From Luteimonas cucumeris (lineage in GTDB: Bacteria > Pseudomonadota > Gammaproteobacteria > Xanthomonadales > Xanthomonadaceae): DNA of 64,000 nucleotides. The stretch spans positions 248,001-312,000 of the forward strand of contig NZ_VLKN01000001.1 in assembly GCF_007830035.1 (NCBI RefSeq). Reading direction: 5' to 3'. The notes under the pieces are model-generated. The model did no database searches. It was not told the DNA's origin and was given only the letters and a program-made list of their open reading frames with translations. Below are positions 57,328 through 64,000 of the stretch, piece after piece (the stretch's first letter is position 1; every line of letters begins with the position of its first letter). The position numbers and the translations under genes are program-made.

Positions 57328-58344
57328 TCAGCTTTGCTTCACCAGCTCGACGCGCCGGTTCTTCGCGCGACCGCTTTCGCTGTCGTTGCCGACCAGCGGT
57401 TTGTCCGGCCCGAACCCGGCCGCCTGCAGCCGCTCCGCGGCGATGCCCTTGTCCTGCAGCGCGGCGACCACGGTTTCGGCGCGCGCCCTGGACAACGTGC
57501 GGTTGTGCTCGGCGCTGCCGGTGCTGTCGGTATGGCCTTCGACCGACAGCTTCAGCGTCGGGTCGGCCTGTAGCAGTTCGGCGATCTCGTCGATCACCGG
57601 CGCGGCGTCGGGCCGCAGTGTCGCCTTGTCGGTATCGAAGTTGATGTGTAGCGCGACGCGGCCATCGGCGTCCAGCTTCTGCTTCATCGCCGCGGCATCG
57701 AGGAAGGCCAGCGAGGACTTCATGCCTTCGCGCTCGAGCACGGTGACCTGGCCATGCAGCGGGATGCCGCCGCTGCTGACCTGTATCCAGTATTCCTTGC
57801 CGGCCTGGCGGATCAGGTAGGTGTGGTTGTCGCAGCCGTGGCTGGCGCAGGTGCCGTGGTAGTGCTTGTCGACGGCGGCGCGTCCGCCGAAGGCCGCGTT
57901 GACCGGTGCCGTGTACTGGACCTTGCTGACCTTCACGCCGCCAAGCGCGTCGATCGCGTTCCTGTAGTTGTGCTGGAACTCGATCCCGGTGTATTCGCGG
58001 CCGTCCTTGTTCGCCAGCAGGAAGCGATCGCGGAACACCTTGCCCTCGACCGCGATCACCTGCTTGCCGGCGATCATGTGTTCGCGATCGAAGGCGACGT
58101 TGCGCTCCTTGTCCTTGAACTTGCTGGTCAGGCCATCGGGCGCCTTGAAGAACGGGAACGGCGGCAGCGTCGCCTGGCTTTCCGGAACGCTGGTCACGTC
58201 GAATTCCGTCGACGCCGCGTCCGTGGCTGCCGCGGCCGTGAAGAAGACAGCGGCCGTCGAAGGCGGCGCGCTCTCGCTTCGGCAGGCTGCAAGGCACAGC
58301 AGCAGGGCCGCGAAATGGGTGAACGACGGGCGTGGCGCGGGCAT
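57328..58344 (-). CDS. OmpA-family lipoprotein
   Basis: 338 aa. Lipobox LCLAAC (C at about 21) ends the signal peptide, so a lipid-anchored outer-membrane protein. Residues 40-230 are an unassigned domain (FFKAPDGLTSKFKDKERNVAFDREHMIAGKQVIAVEGKVFRDRF ... HYHGTCASHGCDNHTYLI). The C-terminal 100 residues are an OmpA domain (VALHINFDTDKATLRPDAAPVIDEIAELLQADPTLKLSVEGHTDSTGSAEHNRTLSRARAETVVAAL...RRVELVK) binding peptidoglycan, with the D and R that contact diaminopimelate. ATG at 58344 with GGAGACCACC upstream. Confidence 0.9.
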   Translation of the reverse strand: MPAPRPSFTHFAALLLCLAACRSESAPPSTAAVFFTAAAATDAASTEFDVTSVPESQATLPPFPFFKAPDGLTSKFKDKERNVAFDREHMIAGKQVIAVEGKVFRDRFLLANKDGREYTGIEFQHNYRNAIDALGGVKVSKVQYTAPVNAAFGGRAAVDKHYHGTCASHGCDNHTYLIRQAGKEYWIQVSSGGIPLHGQVTVLEREGMKSSLAFLDAAAMKQKLDADGRVALHINFDTDKATLRPDAAPVIDEIAELLQADPTLKLSVEGHTDSTGSAEHNRTLSRARAETVVAALQDKGIAAERLQAAGFGPDKPLVGNDSESGRAKNRRVELVKQS

Positions 58345-58451
58345 GGTGGTCTCCGGAGGCAGGAAAGTCGTGTCCCTGCATACGCAGAAAGCGCCGCGGA
58401 AATGACACCCCTTGCCCGTCCGCTCCAGACTGACCACCGATGCGATGAGCC

Positions 58452-58481
58452 AAAACGACAACGGACCCCGCAGGGTCCGTT
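58452..58481 (-). terminator. Intrinsic terminator of ompW
   Basis: AACGGACCC / GGGTCCGTT 9-bp stem, loop CGCA (+ strand), and on the minus strand the T-run GTCGTTTT follows. 27 nt past the ompW stop. Confidence 0.85.
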
Positions 58482-58507
58482 GCCGTATCCAGCCTGGAAC
58501 GATCGGA

Positions 58508-59131
58508 TCAGAAGCGGGCGCCGATGCCCACGCCGACCACCCACGGATCCATCTGTGCCTCGCCGACCTTGGTGCCGCCCACCTTGAGGTCCGAATCGCC
58601 CTTCATGTAGCGGGCGTCGGCACGGGTGAACCAGCGTTCGTTGATGTTGAAGTCGGCACCGGCCGTGGCGATCGCACCCTTCGGGGTGGTCATGCCGACA
58701 TGCTGGCCGTTGATGCTCTCGTCGGTGATGTTGGACTCGAAGTAGCCGAGGCCGACGTAGGGGCGGATCGCCTGGCCGGGCGTACCGAAGTGATACTGGC
58801 CGCTCAGCGCGATCGGCTGCTGCTCGATGCCGCCGACATTGGCGTCGTTGACGCGCACGCGCTGCTTGGACTTGTCCACCGCGCCCCACAGTTCGACGGC
58901 GAAGTTGTCGTTGACGTACCAGCTGCCGCTCAGCGTCGGCATGCCGCCGCCGTCGAAGCCGGACTTGCCCGGGGCGTCGATCGCGTCGGACTTGGGCTTC
59001 ATGTGTGCGTAGCCGCCGACCACGGCAAAACGCTTGCTGGCGGCGGAATCGGAAGCGTCCTGGGCGAAGGCCGCAGGCGCGAACGCCAGTGAAGCGGCAA
59101 TGGCAAGGCTCAGGTTGCGAAAGGACAACAT
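58508..59131 (-). CDS. OmpW family outer-membrane protein
   Basis: 207 aa. Signal peptide (LSLAIAASLAFAPAAFA, cleavage A-Q), then an 8-strand barrel with the family's GQAIRPYVGLGYFESNI block and a closing aromatic GVGIGARF. Binds or passes small hydrophobic molecules and is often regulated by stress. ATG at 59131 with GAGGAGA upstream. A clean terminator follows. Confidence 0.9.
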   Translation of the reverse strand: MLSFRNLSLAIAASLAFAPAAFAQDASDSAASKRFAVVGGYAHMKPKSDAIDAPGKSGFDGGGMPTLSGSWYVNDNFAVELWGAVDKSKQRVRVNDANVGGIEQQPIALSGQYHFGTPGQAIRPYVGLGYFESNITDESINGQHVGMTTPKGAIATAGADFNINERWFTRADARYMKGDSDLKVGGTKVGEAQMDPWVVGVGIGARF

Positions 59132-59370
59132 AGGAAATCTCCTCGTTATATTCGAATGCCCGGGGAGAGGGCAGGCGCAGACTAACGAGATCTTTATGAA
59201 CTCCGTTTGTGCATGGCGGGCAATATTCCGCGCGCGTTCATGCATATTTTTGCCTGGGTTCATGTTGACGTCTGTAACGGCGACTGGAAACGCGCACAGG
59301 CTGCTTCAACGGGAAATCAACCCGGCACGCGACACGACGACGAATGCATGAGTGCAACGACATGGAGCGA

Positions 59371-59886
59371 ATGAACCGACTGAAGGGCCTGCCGCCACGG
59401 CTGCGCGACGACGTACGCGTGCTCGTGCTCGGCTCGATGCCGGGCGCGGCGTCGCTGCATGCGCAGCAGTACTACGCGCATCCGCGCAACCGTTTCTGGC
59501 CGCTGGTCGCGGCGCTGGGTGGATTCGATGCAACGCTGCCGTACGCGCGGCGGATCATCGCTGCGAACGACGCGGGCATCGGGCTGTGGGACGTGCTGGC
59601 GGCGTGCGAACGCGACGGCAGCCTGGACAGTGCGATCCGGCGCGGCAGCGAAGTCGCCAACCCGATCGCCGCGACCTGCACCGCGTTGCCCACGCTGCGC
59701 GCGATCGCCTTGAATGGCACCAAGGCGGCGCAGGCTTTCGCCCGCCACGTCGAACCGCATTTGGGCGACGACCTGCGGCAGCGCCTGCGCATCCATCGCC
59801 TGCCTTCCACCAGCGCCGCCAATGCCGCCTTCGCACTGCCGAGGTTGCAGGCAGCCTGGGCGGTTCTGCGCGACGACCTGGCGTGA
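59371..59886 (+). CDS. Deoxyinosine (hypoxanthine)-DNA glycosylase, UDG family 6
   Basis: 171 aa: LVLGSMPGAASLHAQQYYAHPRNRFWPLVAALGGFDATLPYARRIIAANDAGIGLWDVLAACERDGSLDSAIRRGSEVANPIAATCTALPTLRAIALNGTKAAQAFARHVEP...LRIHRLPSTSAANAAFAL has the family 6 motif GSMPGxxSLxxQQYYAHPxNxFW and the N-G-T-K/LPSTSxAN ends. Removes hypoxanthine from DNA. Alternative ATGs at 59344 and 59362; 59371 fits the family N-terminus (MxRLKGLPP). Confidence 0.9.
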   Translation: MNRLKGLPPRLRDDVRVLVLGSMPGAASLHAQQYYAHPRNRFWPLVAALGGFDATLPYARRIIAANDAGIGLWDVLAACERDGSLDSAIRRGSEVANPIAATCTALPTLRAIALNGTKAAQAFARHVEPHLGDDLRQRLRIHRLPSTSAANAAFALPRLQAAWAVLRDDLA

Positions 59887-60012
59887 TCGCATGGTCGCGG
59901 AAAGGAGCCGGCGCTGGAAACGGCATGACGAAGGTCAGGGCGCCGTCCGGCAGGGGACGCGACCGCGGTGGCACGGCAAGCTGATATCGTCCAGGCAAGC
60001 CGAAAATGGGGA

Positions 60013-60777
60013 ATGATCATGCACAGGTTGTCGATCGGGTTGTCGTCGTTGTTGCTGCTCGCCGGTGCCGGCCAGGCCGCGGAAATCAATGTCGATTGCG
60101 ATGTGGAAAGCGACTACGAATTCGCGCTGACCGACCGCAGCGTCATCTTCACCCGCGACACGGGTACGCCACGGGCGATCGTGATGCGCCAGGGCAAGCT
60201 GTTCGTCGACGATCGCTGGGTCGCGCTGAGTCCTGCCGACAGCAAGCGCATCGCCGACTACGAACGCAACGCGCGTGCGGCGATGCCGTTGGCGCGGCAG
60301 GTGGGCCTGGACGCCGCCGACATCGCGTTCACCGCGCTCAGCGAAGTGGCGATCGGTTTTGGTGGCGATCCGGCGCGCACCCGCGACAAGCTGGACAAGG
60401 CCCGCAAGCAGCTCGACCAGCAGCTGGCGCGATCGGTCAATGCCCAGCACTTCAATAGCGAGGCGATGGGCGAAAGCATCGGCATGGCCGTCAAGGAAGT
60501 GATGCCGATGCTGGTCGGCGACATCGTCAGCGGTGCGCTGGGCGCGGCGTTTTCCGGCGACGAGGCGCGACTGAAGCAGTTCGACGACCTCGACAAGCAG
60601 ATCGAGGCGCGCATCCAGCCCCGTGCCGACGCGCTGGAAGTCCGTGCCCAGGCGCTGTGCAAAAAGATGGAAGCGCTCGACGCGATCGACAGTGCGCTGG
60701 AATTCCGCCTGGCCGACGGTCGGTCGCTCGACCTGCTGCGTATCGATCCGCCGGAAAAGCATCGCAAGAACGACTGA
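60013..60777 (+). CDS. DUF2884 family (YggN-like) periplasmic protein
   Basis: 254 aa. Signal peptide (LSIGLSSLLLLAGAGQAA), then a beta-rich region (INVDCDVESDYEFALTDRSVIFTRDTGTPRAIVMRQGKLFVDDRWVALSPADSKRIADYERNARAAMP) and a long helical half (LDKARKQLDQQLAR ... LKQFDDLDKQIEARIQPRADALEVRAQALCKKMEALDAI), as in DUF2884/YggN proteins. Periplasmic, function unknown. ATGs at 60013 and 60019 (the latter 6 nt after GGGGA). Confidence 0.8.
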   Translation: MIMHRLSIGLSSLLLLAGAGQAAEINVDCDVESDYEFALTDRSVIFTRDTGTPRAIVMRQGKLFVDDRWVALSPADSKRIADYERNARAAMPLARQVGLDAADIAFTALSEVAIGFGGDPARTRDKLDKARKQLDQQLARSVNAQHFNSEAMGESIGMAVKEVMPMLVGDIVSGALGAAFSGDEARLKQFDDLDKQIEARIQPRADALEVRAQALCKKMEALDAIDSALEFRLADGRSLDLLRIDPPEKHRKND

Positions 60778-60924
60778 GGCGGCCCCTTTTCGGCCGGGCT
60801 AAAAGCCTTTTCCAAGCCGCATCACGCCGCACAGGCACGCCACGGAACGATCCTGCCGCATCGTGGTTGGCGCTTAACGTCCCAGCGGCCACAATAGCCC
60901 TCTCACTGTACGTCGGAGGGCCGC

Positions 60925-62331
60925 ATGGCCGAATTGAAGGAAGCGCGCGTCCCGGATATCGGCGGTTACGACGATGTGCCCGTGATCGAGGTGCTGGTCG
61001 CGGTCGGCGACAGCGTGCAGAAGGACCAGGGATTGATCACGCTGGAATCGGACAAGGCGACGATGGAAGTGCCGGCGCCGTTCGCCGGCGTGGTCAAGGA
61101 ACTCAAGGTCAAGATCGGCGACGCGCTGTCCGAAGGCAGCGTGGTGGCGATGATCGAAGCCGCCGACGGCGATGCCGCCGCGACCCAGGCCGCAGCGAAG
61201 ATCGAACCGCCGCCGGCGACGCCGACGGACAAGGCCGCGCCCGTGGTGGCCGACGATCCCAAGGTCGAACCGGTCGTGCCGGCGAAGCGACCGGACAACA
61301 TCGCGCAGGCATCGATTTCCGCCAGTCCGGCCGTGCAGACCAGCGAAGCCGCGCCGATGGGCGCCGGTCTGCCGCCGGTGCGCTTCGACGCCGATGCGTT
61401 GCTGCCGGGCAAGGTGCCGTACGCCAGTCCCGCGGTGCGCCTGTTCGCACGCGAGCTGGGTGTCGACCTGGCGCAGGTCAGCGGCTCCGCGCGCGGTGGC
61501 CGCATCAGCAAGGAGGACGTGCAGGGCTTCGTCAAGAACGCGTTGCAGTCCGGTGGCACGGTGGGAGCGGCACCCGTCGCGGGCGGCGGTGGCCTGAGCC
61601 TGCTGCCGTGGCCGAAAGTCGATTTCGCCAAGTTCGGCGAAGTCGAGGTCAAGCCGCTGTCGCGGATCAAGAAGATCTCCGGCGCCAACCTGGCCCGCAA
61701 CTGGGCGATGATTCCGCATGTCACCCAGCATGACGACGCCGACATCACCGGCCTGGAAGAACTGCGCGTCGCGCTGAACAAGGAAAACGAGAAGGCGGGC
61801 ATCAAGCTGACCATGCTCGCCTTCCTGATGAAGGCCAGTGTCGCTGCGTTGCAGAAATTCCCGGATTTCAATTCGTCGCTGGAAGCCAGCGGCGAGAACC
61901 TGACGCTGAAGAAGTACTTCCACATCGGCTTCGCCGCCGACACGCCGAACGGACTTGTGGTGCCGGTGGTGCGCGATGTCGACAGGAAGGGCGTGATCGA
62001 GATCGCGCAGGAAACCTCGGAGATGGCGAAGAAGGCCCGCGATGGCAAGCTCGGTCCGGCCGAGATGAGCGGTGGCTGTTTCTCGATCAGCTCGCTGGGC
62101 GGCATCGGCGGCACCGCGTTCACGCCGATCGTCAACGCGCCGGAAGTGGCGATCCTGGGTGTGTCGAAGTCGGCGATGAAGCCGGTCTGGGATGGCAAGC
62201 AGTTCGCGCCGCGGCTGATCCTGCCGCTGTCGCTGAGCTATGACCACCGCGTCATCGATGGCGCCTCCGCGGCGCGCTTCACCGCGTACCTGGCGCAACT
62301 GCTCGGCGACATGCGTCGCGTGCTGCTGTGA
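60925..62331 (+). CDS. aceF: Pyruvate dehydrogenase E2 (dihydrolipoamide acetyltransferase)
   Basis: 468 aa: one lipoyl domain (residues 1-78, lipoylated K44 in [10 protein letters not shown]), an A/P/K/T-rich linker, an E1/E3-binding domain at about 165-205 ([34 protein letters not shown]) and a catalytic domain ending [17 protein letters not shown] with the active H of HxxxDG. It transfers the acetyl group from E1 to CoA. A single lipoyl domain is fewer than the three of E. coli. Downstream E3 is separate, with 200 bp of repeat DNA between. Confidence 0.95.
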   Translation: MAELKEARVPDIGGYDDVPVIEVLVAVGDSVQKDQGLITLESDKATMEVPAPFAGVVKELKVKIGDALSEGSVVAMIEAADGDAAATQAAAKIEPPPATPTDKAAPVVADDPKVEPVVPAKRPDNIAQASISASPAVQTSEAAPMGAGLPPVRFDADALLPGKVPYASPAVRLFARELGVDLAQVSGSARGGRISKEDVQGFVKNALQSGGTVGAAPVAGGGGLSLLPWPKVDFAKFGEVEVKPLSRIKKISGANLARNWAMIPHVTQHDDADITGLEELRVALNKENEKAGIKLTMLAFLMKASVAALQKFPDFNSSLEASGENLTLKKYFHIGFAADTPNGLVVPVVRDVDRKGVIEIAQETSEMAKKARDGKLGPAEMSGGCFSISSLGGIGGTAFTPIVNAPEVAILGVSKSAMKPVWDGKQFAPRLILPLSLSYDHRVIDGASAARFTAYLAQLLGDMRRVLL

Positions 62332-62357
62332 GCTGGGCTCTGCCCGCTTTAAAAGCC

Positions 62358-62408
62358 GTCATCCCCGCGTCCTTCGGCAGGCTCAGGATGAGCGAGGCGG
62401 GGATCCAG
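62358..62408 (+). repeat. Composite interspersed repeat (GTCATCCCCGCGTCCTTCGG core)
   Basis: Arms GTCATCCCCGC / GCGGGGATCCAG enclose GTCCTTCGGCAGGCTCAGGA then TGAGCGAG; same family as 3281-3328. Sits between aceF and lpd; followed by about 120 bp with no gene. Confidence 0.8.
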
Positions 62409-62531
62409 TGACTTCGCTCTTGCAGTTACGGGCGAATACTTGCCCGGTTGCGTCATCCGCCCGGGTATCGGCTGCGCCTGAACCCGGGCTACGTATTGTC
62501 GCAGTGCCTGATTCGAATTGTAGAGGAACGC

Positions 62532-64000
62532 ATGGCCAACACCATTGAAATCAAGGTGCCCGACATCGGCGGTTACGACGACGTACCGGTGATCGAAGTA
62601 CTGGTCGCGGTCGGTGACAGCGTCGCCAAGGACCAGGGCCTGGTCACGCTGGAGTCGGACAAGGCGACGATGGAAGTGCCGTCGTCGGCCGCGGGCGTGA
62701 TCAGGGAATTGAAGGTCAAGGTCGGCGACAAGCTGTCCGAAGGATCGGTGGTCGCGATCCTGGAAAGCGAAGGCGCCAGCGAGAAGGCAGCCGAGGGCAA
62801 GGCTTCACCCTCACCCTCACCCCAGCCCTCTTCCGCGAGCGAAGTGCCGGCGACGAAGCCGCCCGTTGCACCGTCGCCGGCGAAACCGGCCGAACCTGCG
62901 CCACAAGCCGCGGCCGCCAGCGGCCGCAAGGCCGACATCGAATGCGCCATCGTCGTGCTCGGCGCCGGCGTTGGTGGTTACACCGCCGCGTTCCGCGCCG
63001 CCGATCTGGGTTTGGACACGGTGCTGATCGAGCGTTATCCGCAACTGGGCGGCGTCTGCCTCAACGTCGGCTGCATTCCATCCAAGGCCTTGCTGCATGC
63101 CGCTGCGGTGATCGAGGAGGCCGCGCACGCCGCCGATTACGGCGTCGACTTCGGCAAGCCGAAGATCGCGATCGACAAGCTGCGCGCGTACAAGGAAAAA
63201 GTGGTCGGCCAGCTGACCAAGGGCCTGGCCGGCATGTCGAAGCAGCGCAAGGTGCGCGTGCTGACCGGCACGGCGAAGTTCGTGTCGCCCAATGAAATGG
63301 AAGTGGTCGTCGACGGCAAGCCCCAGCTGCTGCGCTTCGAGCAGTGCGTGATCGCGGCCGGCTCGCAGCCGCTGAAGTTGCCCGGCTTCCCGTGGGACGA
63401 CCCGCGGGTGATGGATTCCACCGATGCGCTGGAACTGGCCGAGACACCGAAGAAACTGCTGGTGGTCGGCGGCGGCATCATCGGCCTCGAAATGGCGACG
63501 GTGTACCGCGCGCTGGGCAGCCAGGTCACGGTGGTCGAGCTCGCCGACCAGCTGATGCCCGGCGCCGACCTGGACCTGGTCAAGCCGCTGGCCGATCGTC
63601 TGAAGAAACAGGGCGTCGCCATCCACCTGAAGACGAAAGTGGTCGACGCCAAGGCGCAGAAGAACGGCATCGCCTGCAGCTTCGAGGGCGCCAGCGAACC
63701 GGCCGACAAAGTGTTCGATCGCGTGCTGGTCGCCGTCGGCCGCGCGCCGAATGGCAACAAGATCGACGCCGACAAGGCCGGCGTGCGCGTCGGCGAACGT
63801 GGCTTCATCGATGTCGACCGGCAGATGCGCAGCAACGTGCCGCACATCTTCGCCGTCGGCGACATCATCGGCCAGCCGATGCTGGCGCACAAAGCCGCGC
63901 ATGAAGGCAAGCTGGCCGCCGAAGTCGCCGCGGGCGAAAAGAAAGAGTGGATCGCGCGGGTGATTCCGTCGGTCGCCTTCACCGATCCGGAGATCGCCTG
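62532..64000 (+). CDS. lpdA: Dihydrolipoyl dehydrogenase E3 with N-terminal lipoyl domain, truncated by window end
   Basis: At least 489 aa. Lipoyl domain 1-78 (K44 in [10 protein letters not shown]), nearly the same as that of aceF; a linker with SPSPSPQPSS at about 91-100; then the flavoprotein disulfide oxidoreductase fold with GAGVGGYTAAFRAADLGLDTVLIE (FAD), disulfide C176-LNVG-C181, GGGIIGLEMATVYRALGSQVTVVE (NAD) and FAVGDI (FAD). It re-oxidises the lipoyl groups of the pyruvate dehydrogenase complex. Such lipoyl-E3 fusions are known from beta- and gamma-proteobacteria. The frame is open at 64000, so about 110 residues are missing. Confidence 0.95.
   Translation, partial: MANTIEIKVPDIGGYDDVPVIEVLVAVGDSVAKDQGLVTLESDKATMEVPSSAAGVIRELKVKVGDKLSEGSVVAILESEGASEKAAEGKASPSPSPQPSSASEVPATKPPVAPSPAKPAEPAPQAAAASGRKADIECAIVVLGAGVGGYTAAFRAADLGLDTVLIERYPQLGGVCLNVGCIPSKALLHAAAVIEEAAHAADYGVDFGKPKIAIDKLRAYKEKVVGQLTKGLAGMSKQRKVRVLTGTAKFVSPNEMEVVVDGKPQLLRFEQCVIAAGSQPLKLPGFPWDDPRVMDSTDALELAETPKKLLVVGGGIIGLEMATVYRALGSQVTVVELADQLMPGADLDLVKPLADRLKKQGVAIHLKTKVVDAKAQKNGIACSFEGASEPADKVFDRVLVAVGRAPNGNKIDADKAGVRVGERGFIDVDRQMRSNVPHIFAVGDIIGQPMLAHKAAHEGKLAAEVAAGEKKEWIARVIPSVAFTDPEIA

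Noticed and set aside
1-64000. tRNA, rRNA, prophage or insertion sequence
   Set aside because: No cloverleaf with CCA-end context, no rRNA-like stretch and no transposase or phage structural gene found by reading; a covariance-model scan would be the decisive test.

Overview
The window is GC-rich chromosomal DNA of a gammaproteobacterium, most likely a Xanthomonadaceae/Lysobacteraceae member (Lysobacter, Luteimonas or Stenotrophomonas-like). I base this on protein content and style (aceF next to an lpd with its own lipoyl domain, YajQ, DUF1415, DUF3297, DUF3016, DUF418 and SLC13/RCK proteins) and on the many short GC-rich extragenic repeats. No rRNA, tRNA, CRISPR array, transposase or phage gene was found. 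Genus-level assignment is inference.

Layout. 1-8 kb: a cut-off serine hydrolase, then small housekeeping or hypothetical genes (VOC, OB-fold, NTF2-like, YCII, AI-2E permease, DUF3297, MsrB, DUF4031, PepSY), with a repeat-filled 850-bp gap at 3.15-4.0 kb. 8-13 kb: a 698-aa protein of unknown function divergent from an ATM1-type ABC exporter. 13-23 kb: SLC13/RCK carrier, EF-hand protein, DsbA/FrnE oxidoreductase, Nei-type glycosylase, PQQ-type sugar dehydrogenase, DUF418 protein and a TetR/SDR/YdcZ module. 23-31 kb: TesA-type esterase divergent from a YbbA/YbbP ABC pair, an ECF sigma factor with a membrane partner, RsmC and an RsuA-type pseudouridine synthase. 30.7-42.2 kb: a cell-surface locus with a CadC-like winged-helix/TPR regulator, a 2311-aa trimeric autotransporter adhesin and a secreted subtilisin-like protease.

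42.3-51.0 kb is accessory. About 14 small, mostly promoterless genes all lie on the minus strand and are separated by about 60-bp attC sites. This is an integron cassette array with no integrase in the window (a CALIN or truncated chromosomal integron). Cassettes encode stand-alone enzymes and stress proteins (methyltransferase, YCII, DUF305, HIT, two GNATs, YdeI, OsmC, zinc ribbon), small membrane proteins and a 29-aa micro-ORF. The attC sites are well preserved near 51 kb and decayed near 44 kb. Just past the decayed end is the most unusual structure seen: nine 42-bp tandem units, most of which form a short hairpin with an A-tract that reads as an intrinsic terminator on the minus strand, with compensatory stem changes between units.

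51-64 kb returns to ordinary chromosome: NIPSNAP, DUF1415, YajQ, zinc alcohol dehydrogenase, serine hydrolase, EamA exporter, DUF1801, OmpA-like lipoprotein, OmpW, deoxyinosine glycosylase and DUF2884. It ends with the pyruvate dehydrogenase E2 gene and the start of the E3 gene. Interspersed repeats recur throughout. One family lies inside the reading frame of the YbbA-type ATPase.
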